DNA of 64,000 nt from positions 62,001-126,000 of the forward strand of contig MGQB01000031.1 of NCBI GenBank assembly GCA_001797675.1, given 5' to 3'. Of this stretch, positions 8,304-17,184 are shown in pieces. A program made the translations under genes and the position numbers. The notes beneath the pieces are model-generated. The model saw nothing but the letters and a program-made list of their open reading frames with translations, made no database searches and was not told where the DNA came from. Source of the stretch: Deltaproteobacteria bacterium RBG_13_43_22 (GTDB lineage Bacteria; Desulfobacterota; RBG-13-43-22). Each line of letters opens with the position of its first letter. The first letter of the stretch is position 1.

Positions 8304-9461
8304 ATGCAAAAAACTTTTTCATTTCAAGGGGCCGGGGAAATTCATTTCGGCCGCGGGGCGATCGATCAGTTGCCGGATCTATCCGCCCGACATGGATCGG
8401 GTCCGATTTTGCTGGTCATGGACCCTTTTCTTTCCCGGGGTTTTCTCAAAATCCAACTTTTTTCTGATCTGAAAAAAAAGGGCTTAACTCCTATATTATT
8501 TGATCAAATTGAACCGGAACCGTCACCGGCCTCAGCCGAGGCCGGAGCCAGACTGGCCAGAAGAAAAACCTGTTCGCTGGTCATCGGCATCGGCGGGGGA
8601 AGTACGCTGGATACGGCCAAGGCCGTTGCCATGCTGGCCCTGAACAGCGGGAAGGTCAGCGACTATGTCGGGTTGGATCTGGTGCCCCATCCCGGATTGC
8701 CCACGATCCTGGTCCCGACTTCGGCCGGGACCGGCAGTGAGGTGACTTTTACAGCGGTTTTTACCAATAGGGCAGCCAAGACCAAAGGCGGGATCAACAG
8801 CCGCTTTCTCTATCCTACGGTGGCCTTGCTGGATCCGGAACTGACTTTGAGTCTGCCGCCGCAGATTACCGCCCAGACCGGGATGGACGCCTTGACCCAC
8901 GCCATGGAAGCCTACACCTCCAACAAGGCCAATCCCTTAAGTGATATGGCAGCCGAAAAGGCCATTACGCTGATCGGCCGATATCTGAAAAAAGCGGTCA
9001 AAAACGGAAAAGACCTAAAGGCCCGGGAAGGGATGCTCCTGGGGAGTCTGTTGGCCGGGATGGCCCTGGCCAATGCCGGGGTAGGAGCGGTCCATGCCAT
9101 GGCCTATCCCCTCGGGGCTTTGTTCAACATCACCCATGGATTGGCAAATGCGGTGCTTTTACCTTATGTCCTGGAATTCAACCGGGTCGCCTGTCCGGAA
9201 CGTTTTGCCCGAATGGAGTTTTTATTGAGCGGTTCGGTAGCAGCGATTTCCGCCGAGGCCGGGGCAAAAAAATGCATCCAAAAAATCACCAATCTCTCTC
9301 GGGCCATCGGCATTCCCAAAAACTTGAAGGAACTCAGGATTCCTGAAAAAGCCATTCGGACCATGGCCGAAGCCGCCATCAAGGTTGCCCGGCCGATCGA
9401 AAATAATCCCAGACCGATTACGGTGGAGGATATCGTTCGATTATACCATAAGATGTATTAA
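8304..9461 (+). CDS. kdnB: Iron-containing alcohol dehydrogenase, probable Kdo 8-oxidase KdnB
   Basis: A 385-residue type III (iron) alcohol dehydrogenase. It has the NAD-binding GGGSTLDTAKAVAML, the TSAGTGSEVT loop, and metal-binding histidines in GMDALTHAMEAY, AVHAMAYPLGA and NITHGLANA. On its own it is a generic member. The aminotransferase and CMP-Kdo synthetase-like gene that follow match the Shewanella kdn cluster, where KdnB oxidises C8 of Kdo before transamination. The ATG at 8304 is chosen because AAAGAAAGG precedes it and the upstream frame is a palindromic repeat. The enzyme class is certain; the Kdo role is inferred from context. Confidence 0.82.
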   Translation: MQKTFSFQGAGEIHFGRGAIDQLPDLSARHGSGPILLVMDPFLSRGFLKIQLFSDLKKKGLTPILFDQIEPEPSPASAEAGARLARRKTCSLVIGIGGGSTLDTAKAVAMLALNSGKVSDYVGLDLVPHPGLPTILVPTSAGTGSEVTFTAVFTNRAAKTKGGINSRFLYPTVALLDPELTLSLPPQITAQTGMDALTHAMEAYTSNKANPLSDMAAEKAITLIGRYLKKAVKNGKDLKAREGMLLGSLLAGMALANAGVGAVHAMAYPLGALFNITHGLANAVLLPYVLEFNRVACPERFARMEFLLSGSVAAISAEAGAKKCIQKITNLSRAIGIPKNLKELRIPEKAIRTMAEAAIKVARPIENNPRPITVEDIVRLYHKMY

Positions 9462-9556
9462 GGGTTACGCGTTACGGGTTGCGGGTTCAAAAATCGAAAC
9501 CCTTTCTCAAAAAACTCATAACTCCTTGCCCGCCCGCAGGCCCGTAACTCGCAACA
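9462..9556. repeat. Inverted repeat, GCGGGTT type, with a nested GC-rich hairpin
   Basis: The left arm at 9462-9488 is ACGCGTT/ACGGGTT/GCGGGTT. The right arm at about 9513-9556 has ACTCATA/ACTCC and CCCGTAACTCGCAAC, interrupted by the insert TTGCCCGCCCGCAGGC (9523-9540). The complementary insert is found in the copy at about 21.65 kb. Confidence 0.75.
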
Positions 9557-9625
9557 GAAGGATAACCAAGATTTTTTTTCGACGTTCGACGAATACTGAA
9601 CTACCAACGAAAGGAGTTTTCAATA

Positions 9626-10825
9626 ATGCCCGGTTACGAAGTTTTAGGCGAAGAAGAAAAGAAAGAGATCCTGGAGGTTTTGGAAACAGGTGTCCTGTTT
9701 CGGTATGGGTTTCCCGCCCAGCGGAAAGGGCGCTACAAGGTTGAAGAATTTGAAAGAAAGTTTGCCGAATTTACCAACCGGAAATATGCCCTGGCGGTTT
9801 CCTCCGGAAGTGCGGCCTTAAAAGTGGCCTTAGCGGCCCTGGGGGTGGGTTTTGGCGATGAGGTCATTACCAGCGGATTCACATTCGTGGCCACCTGGGA
9901 GGCTGTTTTGGATTGCGGGGCCGTCCCGGTTTTTTGCGGAATCGATGATACCTTGAATCTGGATCCTAAAGAACTGCCTAAAAAGATCACCCCTCGGACT
10001 AAAGCCGTCATCCCGGTTCACATGCTTGGCGCCCAAGCCCGTATCGAGGAGATTATGAGCGTGGCCGATCAACACAACATTCCGGTGATAGAGGATACGG
10101 CGCAGTCCTGCGGCGGATTTATTAAAGGAAAGGCCCTGGGTTCCTATGGAGCCGTCGGCACCTTCTCTTTTGACTCGGTAAAGACCCTGACCACCGGCGA
10201 GGGGGGGATGGTGATCATGGATGACCCCAATCTTTACCGCCGGGCTTCGGAATATCACGATCACGGCCACGATCATATCGGCCCCGATCGTGGATTGGAA
10301 AGCCGGAGCTTTATCGGTTTTAATTATCGTATGATGGAACTGCAAGGGGCCTTGGGATTGGCCCAGTTGTCCAAATTAAAGGAGATGATTGATCATCAAA
10401 AGGCCCATAAAACCCGACTGAAGAAAATCCTGGCCGGCATCAAAGGTATTCGTTTTCGAGAACTGGTCGATCCCGATGGGGACACCGCCACCTTCCTGGC
10501 CTTTTCTCTGCCCGATCAGGAGAAGACCTGGACCTTGAAAGACTTGGGTAAAAAGGTGGGGCTGGGATTGGTCTATTTTTTTGAAAACGGGTGGCATTAT
10601 TATCGAAATTGGGAGCACCTGCTTCTCCAAAAAACCGCCAGCCGCAACGGCTGGCCATTTCAGATTGAAGACGGCATCCGGAAACTGAACTATCCCAAGA
10701 ACCTCCTGTCCCGCACCGATGAGCGAATGGCCTGCCTGCTGGTCCTGCCCATCAATATCCGGATGGAAGAAGATATTTTTAAAAAGGCGGAGCAGTTGGT
10801 TGCGGAAGCAAGCAAAATTGTATAA
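9626..10825 (+). CDS. kdnA: PLP-dependent DegT/DnrJ-type aminotransferase, probable KdnA
   Basis: A 399-residue sugar aminotransferase. It shows SSGSAALKVALAALG in the cofactor-phosphate site, an aspartate for the pyridine nitrogen in IEDTAQSCGG, and the Schiff-base lysine in FSFDSVKTLTTGEGG, followed by FNYRMMELQGALGLAQL. In the kdn pathway this enzyme transaminates 8-oxo-Kdo to 8-amino-3,8-dideoxy-octulosonate. AAAGGAG lies 8-14 bp ahead of the ATG. It follows the putative kdnB by 164 bp containing a repeat element. The family call is firm; the substrate comes from the three-gene context. Confidence 0.82.
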   Translation: MPGYEVLGEEEKKEILEVLETGVLFRYGFPAQRKGRYKVEEFERKFAEFTNRKYALAVSSGSAALKVALAALGVGFGDEVITSGFTFVATWEAVLDCGAVPVFCGIDDTLNLDPKELPKKITPRTKAVIPVHMLGAQARIEEIMSVADQHNIPVIEDTAQSCGGFIKGKALGSYGAVGTFSFDSVKTLTTGEGGMVIMDDPNLYRRASEYHDHGHDHIGPDRGLESRSFIGFNYRMMELQGALGLAQLSKLKEMIDHQKAHKTRLKKILAGIKGIRFRELVDPDGDTATFLAFSLPDQEKTWTLKDLGKKVGLGLVYFFENGWHYYRNWEHLLLQKTASRNGWPFQIEDGIRKLNYPKNLLSRTDERMACLLVLPINIRMEEDIFKKAEQLVAEASKIV

Positions 10826-10836
10826 AAATTTGCATT

Positions 10837-11030
10837 CACCGCCGAGACGCAAAGGACGCCGAGAGAATCATTTTCTATGTTCAATCTCGTGAGAGGCGAG
10901 ATTGAACATAACACGACCGGCCTCCGGACAAAATTTCCCCCGGATGGTTGGCAAGATTATTGATTACCGGTTTCTAACCGGCAATCAATAAAAGTCCTTC
11001 TCGGCGTTCTTTGCGGCTTTGCGGTGAAAG
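10837..11030. repeat. Compound inverted repeat with perfect internal hairpins (GAGACGCAAAGGACGC type)
   Basis: The outer arms are at 10837-10865 and 11000-11030 (CACCGCCGAGACGCAAAGG and its complement ending GCGGTGAAAG). Between them are a perfect 14 bp stem at 10876-10910 (TATGTTCAATCTCG, 7-base loop) and a 31 bp near-perfect palindrome at 10959-10989. The outer unit recurs at 23.29-23.44 kb. No U-tract follows the stems, so this is not a standard terminator. Confidence 0.8.
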
Positions 11031-11031
11031 A

Positions 11032-11766
11032 ATGAGAAATGTTATGCAACCCGTCGTCATCATCCCGGCACGATATGAATCTACGCGTTTTCCGGGGAAG
11101 CCCCTGGCCTTGATCAACGGTCTGCCCATGATCGGCCAGGTGATCCTTCGGGCCAGAAAGATACCCGGTATTTCACAGGTTGTAGTAGCCACCGATGACC
11201 TTCGAATCGCCGAAACCGCCATATCTTTCAAGGCCGAGGTGGTTATGACCCGGGCGGATCACCGTTCGGGAACGGATCGAGTGGCTGAAGCGGCCGTCCA
11301 ATTGCATTTGACTCCCGAGACCTTGGTAGTCAATTGCCAGGGGGACCAGCCTTTTCTACCCGTCGAAGCGGTGACTGATTTGATTGCCAGCCATCAGGCT
11401 CACCCGGAATGGCTGATGAGTACGCTCATCTATCGGATCACCAATCCGGCTGAGATTCCCGATCCCAAACATGTCAAGACGGCCTTTAATCATTCCGGTC
11501 AGGCCTTATATTTTTCCCGTTCACCGATCCCTTATTACCGGGACCCGGAGGAATATCCGGTATATTACAAACACCTGGGAATTTATGTCTATACCAGGTC
11601 CTTCCTTCAAGTCTTTGCCCAGTTACCCACCGGTCTTTTGGAAGCGGCAGAGAAGTTGGAGCAATTGAGGGCTTTGGAGTCAGGGTATCCTGTCCAGGTT
11701 ATAGAAAGTGCCCAGGATTCTTTCGAAGTGGACACTCCAGAGGACATTCATCTGTTAGGGTCTTGA
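11032..11766 (+). CDS. kdsB: CMP-Kdo synthetase family protein (KdsB), probably for 8-amino-Kdo
   Basis: About 244 residues of the 3-deoxy-manno-octulosonate cytidylyltransferase family, which activates Kdo sugars with CTP for lipid A core assembly. The N-terminus has the signature IIPARYESTRFPGKPLA, then VVNCQGDQPF and KHLGIYVYTRSFL, and SFEVDTPEDI near the end. In Shewanella the third kdn gene is a KdsB specific for 8-amino-Kdo; the same order here suggests that role. ATGs at 11032 and 11044 are both possible; the reading frame extends back into a repeat arm (TTG at 11011), which is unlikely to be translated. Confidence 0.9.
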   Translation: MRNVMQPVVIIPARYESTRFPGKPLALINGLPMIGQVILRARKIPGISQVVVATDDLRIAETAISFKAEVVMTRADHRSGTDRVAEAAVQLHLTPETLVVNCQGDQPFLPVEAVTDLIASHQAHPEWLMSTLIYRITNPAEIPDPKHVKTAFNHSGQALYFSRSPIPYYRDPEEYPVYYKHLGIYVYTRSFLQVFAQLPTGLLEAAEKLEQLRALESGYPVQVIESAQDSFEVDTPEDIHLLGS

Positions 11767-11821
11767 AAATATGGTCCTCAGGATCAAATCATTGTTTCTT
11801 GGCTTTGCCTTCGGAGAGATT

Positions 11822-12025
11822 GAAATCCGAAGCACGAAGCACGAAATCCGAAACAATCTCAAAAAAATAATTATCAAAAGAACCAAAAACATTAACAAAG
11901 CTCGTCTGAATGTTTGATATTTTGGATTTTGGTATTTGGATTTGTTTTGAATTTGTTCCCTATGGTCACTCCCATCCCGAATGTATCGGGACGGGTTCCC
12001 AGTTTCGGGATTCGAATTTTGAATT
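11822..12025. repeat. GAAATCCGAA-type inverted repeat with a shared 50 bp hairpin module
   Basis: The left arm (11822-11855) has CGAAGCACGAAATCCGAAAC units. Right-arm units occur at about 11926-11956 and 12003-12025 (ATTTTGGATTTTGG, TTTCGGGATTCG). Inside lies a 50 bp module at 11951-12000 with stem TCCCGA/TCGGGA; a nearly identical module is at 23468-23517, differing mostly in its loop. The 356 bp gap 11767-12122 holds nothing else except a short TCCTTATCAAGGA dyad before the next gene. Confidence 0.7.
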
Positions 12026-12122
12026 TACCAACCCCCGAATAGAAATTAGGCCCTAAGAGCTTAAACCAACGCCCCCCTTGGGATCGGATAATTAATTTAA
12101 TGTCCTTATCAAGGATAGAAAC

Positions 12123-14213
12123 GTGAATTTATTTTCTCTTTTATCTCTGGTATCCTTTACCGTTTATATTTATCTCGGTTTATATACCTTCAAACAGGAT
12201 TCCCGATCGGCCTTAAACAGGATTTTTTTAGTCTTGTGTCTCAATTTGGCCTGGTGGGCCTTCTCGTATGCTTTTGTTTATTCCGCCCCGGATAAAGAAT
12301 TACTCTGGGTTTGGTTTAAACTCTCGGCTATCGGATGGTGTCTGTTGGGCGGTATTGCTTTACATCTGGTTTTAGTTTTGACTCAAAAAGACAGACTGCT
12401 TAAACAATGGTGGATTTATCCGATCCTCTATCTGCCGGGGATAGTCATCTTGATAAAAGTTTGGACAGGGGTGTTAGACCCCAAAGATTTTGTCCGAACC
12501 TCTTTAGGGTGGGTTGAGGTTGGTACACCGGAATCCTTCTGGTGGTGGGTTTCAATCTTTTATTATTTTACCTGGATATTCGTTATTATTTTTTTAATGT
12601 ACCAATGGGGGAGGAAATCCCCTTTCCCCTTTCAAAAAAAACAGGCCAAAATAATCATTCAAACCGTAATCCTATCTCTTATGCTGGGGTCTTTGACCAA
12701 TATTGTTTTTCCGGTTTTACATCTGCAGATTTTTCCGGCTATTGCCCAGATCATCATACTCGTCTGGGCTTACGGTACCTGGCGGGCGGTCGTCAAGTAC
12801 CGGTTGGGGGTCCTCACCCCGGCCATTGCCATTGAGGAGATCCTCACCCACATGAAAGACATTCTGATCCTGACCAACCCGGAAGGGAAGATTATTAAAA
12901 TAAACCGCCAAACCGAAAAACTGCTCGGATATCAGGAAGAAGAACTATTGAGGCAGCCGATCGGAATGATTTGCCGGGATGAGGAAGTCGTCCAGGAAAT
13001 AATCCTGAGGATAACCGACAGCCGGTTTTCTCTGCCAGACCGGGAGGTTGAATACCAAACCAAAAACGGAGAACTGATCCCGGTAAAAATTTCCATTTCG
13101 ATTATGAAGGACAAATCAGGGGAGGCCACGGGGGTGGTTATCATCGGTGAAGACCGAAGAATCACCCTGCGGTTAAGAGATGAAATTACGGTACGGAGAC
13201 GCGCCGAAGACGCCCTTTTAAAGATCCATGCCGATCTGGAAGTCCGGATTCAGAAACGAACCGATGAACTTTTCAGGGCCAACGAGGCGTTACAAGCGGA
13301 AATGTCCGAGCGTGAGGAGATGGAAAAGCTGTTCAGGACCTTGTTTATGCAATCGCCCATAGGGACCTACATCGCCCAATTCGGAAAGATCAAGATGGCT
13401 AATCCCGAATTTGCCAATGTGACAGGCTTTCGAGAGAAAGAATTAATAGAGGTTCCTTCTTTGAGCTTGGTTCACCCGGAAGACCGGGATGAAGTTAAAA
13501 AAAATGCCGTTCAGATGTTAAAGGGAGAACGCCACCAACCCTATGAATTTCGAATCATGACCCATGACGGCCGTATCCGTTGGATTTTGGAAACCCTTAC
13601 CTCCATCCGCTACCGGGGCCTGCCCGCCACCCTGGCCAGCTTTATGGACATCACCAACCGAAAAGAATCCGAGGAAATGATCCGGCAATTGGCCTACCAG
13701 GACTCCCTTACCGGTCTGCCCAACCGGGTATTATTTCTGGACCGGTTAACCTTTGCTTTGGTCCAGGCCGAACGAAATCAACAGAATCTGACATTGATGA
13801 TGCTCGATTTAGATAACTTCAAAGAGATCAACGACGCCTTCGGCCACCATCAGGGGGATCTGTTATTGAAAGAGGTGGGCCAACGTCTGAGCGGATTTCT
13901 AAGGAAGAGCGATACCGTGGCCCGGATGGGAGGGGATGAATTTATGATCTTGTTTTCTGAGGTCGGCCATGAGACCGATGTGGAGAAAATCGCCGGAAAG
14001 ATCCTGGAAATTGTTCAAAGGCCCTTCCCGTTGGAAACTCAGACGGTCCAAGTGACGGCCAGTATCGGGATGGCCTTCTATCCGAAAGACGGGCGTAATG
14101 CCAACCTGTTGATGAAAAACGCCGACCGGGCCATGTACCGGGCCAAGGAACAGGGACGCAATAACTACCAAAGATTTGATTTGGATTCGGATAGGCGAGA
14201 GGCGGTAGGGTGA
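12123..14213 (+). CDS. Membrane diguanylate cyclase, 7TM-PAS-PAS-GGDEF
   Basis: A 696-residue protein predicted to make cyclic di-GMP. Residues 1-220 form seven hydrophobic segments like the 7TM sensor region of some histidine kinases. A PAS domain (about 235-345), a coiled coil (about 355-400), a second PAS (about 405-525) and GGDEF (526-690) follow. The catalytic GGDEF is intact at 603-607, and RKSD five residues before it is a product-inhibition I-site. The start is GTG at 12123 after AAGGAT. The signal for the 7TM region is unknown. Confidence 0.9.
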   Translation: MNLFSLLSLVSFTVYIYLGLYTFKQDSRSALNRIFLVLCLNLAWWAFSYAFVYSAPDKELLWVWFKLSAIGWCLLGGIALHLVLVLTQKDRLLKQWWIYPILYLPGIVILIKVWTGVLDPKDFVRTSLGWVEVGTPESFWWWVSIFYYFTWIFVIIFLMYQWGRKSPFPFQKKQAKIIIQTVILSLMLGSLTNIVFPVLHLQIFPAIAQIIILVWAYGTWRAVVKYRLGVLTPAIAIEEILTHMKDILILTNPEGKIIKINRQTEKLLGYQEEELLRQPIGMICRDEEVVQEIILRITDSRFSLPDREVEYQTKNGELIPVKISISIMKDKSGEATGVVIIGEDRRITLRLRDEITVRRRAEDALLKIHADLEVRIQKRTDELFRANEALQAEMSEREEMEKLFRTLFMQSPIGTYIAQFGKIKMANPEFANVTGFREKELIEVPSLSLVHPEDRDEVKKNAVQMLKGERHQPYEFRIMTHDGRIRWILETLTSIRYRGLPATLASFMDITNRKESEEMIRQLAYQDSLTGLPNRVLFLDRLTFALVQAERNQQNLTLMMLDLDNFKEINDAFGHHQGDLLLKEVGQRLSGFLRKSDTVARMGGDEFMILFSEVGHETDVEKIAGKILEIVQRPFPLETQTVQVTASIGMAFYPKDGRNANLLMKNADRAMYRAKEQGRNNYQRFDLDSDRREAVG

Positions 14214-14220
14214 TGCGGAT

Positions 14221-14515
14221 TGCTGATTTCGGATTACAGAATCAACTGAACCTTTTTGGTTGCGGGTTGCGAGTTGGGGAGTCGTTGATTGAAGATTGCA
14301 GATTTTTGATTATGAATTGAGAAGAACAAGAATAGTATCTATTTGGCACGTTCAAATTTATGGTTTTTGCACACAAGCAGAGAAGAAAGCCAAAACCCCA
14401 GAGGGTCTCGGTTTGTTGTTTAACCGTTGACCCGTAACTCGGATCCAGAAATCCGTTCTCCGCAATCGAAAGTAAGGATTCAATTGATCCCGCAACCCGT
14501 AACACGCAATCCGGA
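14221..14515. repeat. Mixed inverted-repeat array (ATTTCGGATT and GCGGGTT types)
   Basis: This fills most of the 336 bp gap before the next gene. Left-type units are at 14221-14245 and 14257-14280. Right-type units (CCCGTAACTCGG, CCGCAATCG, CCCGCAACCCGTAACACGC) are at about 14430-14513. The AT-rich middle has a GATTGAAGATTGCAG run. No gene or promoter is evident in it. Confidence 0.6.
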
Positions 14516-14549
14516 ACAAATAAGCCAAAACATTTTCAACTGAAAAAAC

Positions 14550-17036
14550 ATGACTGAATTCTTTAAAACTCAAACAGATTATATCTTTTTCTTCTATGGT
14601 CTGGCCTTTATGGTCATGGCCGGGGCCTGCTTGGCCATGAGGGAGGAAGAGCGCCGGGCCCTTCCCTGGAGACTCCTGAGCCTGTTCGGCATCATTCACG
14701 GATTGAATGAATGGATGGACCTTTTAGCCAGAAACTTCATTAAAAATGAGATTTTTACATTGCTTGCCTCCGTTTTTCTGCTGATCTCCTTCCTCATCCT
14801 TGTTGGGTTCGCCCGAGCGGCCTATCGGCGGGTTCTTGGAAAAGGACCCGGCCGATGGATATTTTTACCTTTATTACTAATTTCTCTTATAGGTGGATTA
14901 TTATTCGGCTGGAAAGGGTTCGGGGTGTTTACCCGTTACGGCCTTGGGCTTGTGGGCGGGTTATGGTCCTCTTATGTATTTTTTCGGGCTGCTCAAGTTC
15001 AAGATCGAAGGAGAGGGTTTTGGCTCAAGTCCGTAGGAATTGGGATGGGGTTGTATGCACTGGCCGCCGGTCTGGTGGTGCCAGGAATCGCCATTTTCCC
15101 GGCTTCTTTCCTGAATACCGAGAATTTTTTGAAATGGACCGGGTTTCCCGTCCAACTCCTCCGGGGGATATTAGCCGTCTGGGTGACGGTAGCCGTAACC
15201 GTCTATTCCCATCTCTCTCTCTGGCAGACCACCGAATTTGAATCCCTGGTCCGGAGGTCCCGATATATATTCTGGGGTGCCGTTTTTTGCGTGGGGATCC
15301 TGCTCGGTTCGGGGTGGTTCTGGACGGAGCTTTTGGGAAGACGGGCCCAGGAGGATATCAAACATGAGGCCGGAGACCGGCTCCTGACCCTTTCCAGTCA
15401 ATTGTTGAACAGAATCAGGGACTGGGAAAAATCGGTCATGATCATGGCCGGTTCCAACTGGCTTTATCCGGCGTTGACCTCAAAAAAGGAAGTAGATCTA
15501 GAACGGGCCAACCTGGTTCTGGATCGGTATCAACAGAATTTGAAGGCCTCGGTTTGTTATCTCATGGATGAAAGCGGCCGGACGGTAGCCTCTTCCAACC
15601 GCCGAAGCCCGACAAGTTTTGTCGGTAACTCCTATGCTTTTCGTCCATATTTTTTGAATGCTTCCAGAGGGGTGTTAAGCCCGTATTTTGCCCTGGGAGT
15701 GACTTCCGGGGAAAGAGGGGTCTATCTCGGATACCCGGTGCGCAATCCCAGGGGCCGTATCGTCGGGGTGGCCGTCATTAAGGGTACCTTGGATAATTTT
15801 GAACTGGAATTAAGAAGACGGCCTTTTGCCTTCTTTATTGATCCGCATGGGATCATCTTCCTATCCGGTCAGCCGGCTATGTTAATGCACAGCCTTTGGC
15901 CCGTTACCTCCGAAGTACAGAGAAACCTTATCGAATCCCGACAGTTTGGGGGCAGACCTTTTCCCGCCGTATTGGACAAAAAATTTAAACAAGGCGATCT
16001 GATTTCTTTTCAAGGCATTGAATATATGATCAGCTTCATTCCGGTGGGTGGGGAAGGCTGGGCAGTGGCGATCTGGACCCCTATTGCTCAAATCTGGAAT
16101 TACCGCCTGTTCGGCATCCTCCTGACCTTAACCCTTTGTGTTCTGATCATCGGGGCCTTTGTCGGCGGTCAACGCTGGCTGGAGGCCTCATACAAGATTT
16201 CCCTCTCAGAAAGCCGTTTCCGGGAAATCTTTGAGAACTCACCCGAGGCCATCTTTATTCAGGATTCAAAAACCAAACAGATCCTCTCCACCAATCCCAT
16301 GATGACCGAGTGGCTTGGCTATGCTGCTGAAGAACTGATCCAAATGAAACCCGATGATTTTCAGGACCCTGAACAACAGGAAGGTCTGGAGAGGAAGTTC
16401 CGGAAAAAAGACGGAACCTGGGTGGATGGATTGATCACCGAACGTCGTTTTCCTTTTCAAGGACAGGAGGCCATCCTGACCATTGCCCGGGATATTTCCG
16501 AACGGAAACAATTTGAAAAGGTACTGGAACAAATTTCCTTTTTGGATGGATTGACCGGCATTGCCAATCGCCGACGTTTCGATGAAGTTCTTAACCAGGA
16601 ATGGCGACGTTGCCTGCGGGAACGGACGTCCCTGTCCCTCATTATGGCCGATATCGATCATTTCAAAATTTTCAACGATACTTATGGGCATCAGGTCGGA
16701 GATGACTGCCTTAAAGAAGTGGCCCGGACCTTAAAAGAAACCCTGAACCGTCCCGGGGATACGGCGGCCCGTTACGGGGGTGAGGAATTTGCAATCATCC
16801 TGCCGGACACTGAACCGCAAGGGGCCCGCAGGGTTGCCGAAGCCCTTAGAACCAGGGTCGAAGGGCAGAAGATTCCCCATAAGAATTCACCGGTCGCTAA
16901 ATGGGTGACCATCAGCCTGGGCCTGGCCACTATCACCCCGACTCCCGATCAGACCTCCGACCAATTAGTGAAGGCCTCGGACCGGGCTTTGTATCAGGCC
17001 AAGGCCGATGGGAGAAACCGGGTTGTGATCTCTTGA
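14550..17036 (+). CDS. Membrane diguanylate cyclase, 7TM-Cache-PAS-GGDEF
   Basis: An 828-residue sensor cyclase. About seven membrane segments (1-232) are followed by a further helix (237-258), an extracytoplasmic dCache-like domain (about 260-515, with VCYLMDESGRTVASSNR and FRPYFLNASRGVLSPYFALG), a closing helix (519-540), PAS (about 555-655) and GGDEF (662-828). The active motif is GGEEF at 743-747 with RPGD five residues before it (I-site), so both catalysis and feedback look intact. The Cache domain suggests a small extracellular ligand. The ATG has only a weak ribosome-binding site. Confidence 0.9.
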   Translation: MTEFFKTQTDYIFFFYGLAFMVMAGACLAMREEERRALPWRLLSLFGIIHGLNEWMDLLARNFIKNEIFTLLASVFLLISFLILVGFARAAYRRVLGKGPGRWIFLPLLLISLIGGLLFGWKGFGVFTRYGLGLVGGLWSSYVFFRAAQVQDRRRGFWLKSVGIGMGLYALAAGLVVPGIAIFPASFLNTENFLKWTGFPVQLLRGILAVWVTVAVTVYSHLSLWQTTEFESLVRRSRYIFWGAVFCVGILLGSGWFWTELLGRRAQEDIKHEAGDRLLTLSSQLLNRIRDWEKSVMIMAGSNWLYPALTSKKEVDLERANLVLDRYQQNLKASVCYLMDESGRTVASSNRRSPTSFVGNSYAFRPYFLNASRGVLSPYFALGVTSGERGVYLGYPVRNPRGRIVGVAVIKGTLDNFELELRRRPFAFFIDPHGIIFLSGQPAMLMHSLWPVTSEVQRNLIESRQFGGRPFPAVLDKKFKQGDLISFQGIEYMISFIPVGGEGWAVAIWTPIAQIWNYRLFGILLTLTLCVLIIGAFVGGQRWLEASYKISLSESRFREIFENSPEAIFIQDSKTKQILSTNPMMTEWLGYAAEELIQMKPDDFQDPEQQEGLERKFRKKDGTWVDGLITERRFPFQGQEAILTIARDISERKQFEKVLEQISFLDGLTGIANRRRFDEVLNQEWRRCLRERTSLSLIMADIDHFKIFNDTYGHQVGDDCLKEVARTLKETLNRPGDTAARYGGEEFAIILPDTEPQGARRVAEALRTRVEGQKIPHKNSPVAKWVTISLGLATITPTPDQTSDQLVKASDRALYQAKADGRNRVVIS

Positions 17037-17184
17037 TAAGGTGAGTTGCGAGGAGGGGTTCATGAAAATATAAAGCAGAGCCTTGTTTTATTATTGATTC
17101 TTTTCCTTGAAGCATTACAATGCATATAGACGTTCAAGGGTTCCAGCAGCAAGCGTATAAAATTGAAAACGAATAGAGGTTCCC

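Noticed and set aside
10876-10910. Rho-independent terminator between kdnA and kdsB
   Set aside because: The stem is perfect but no U-tract follows on either strand.
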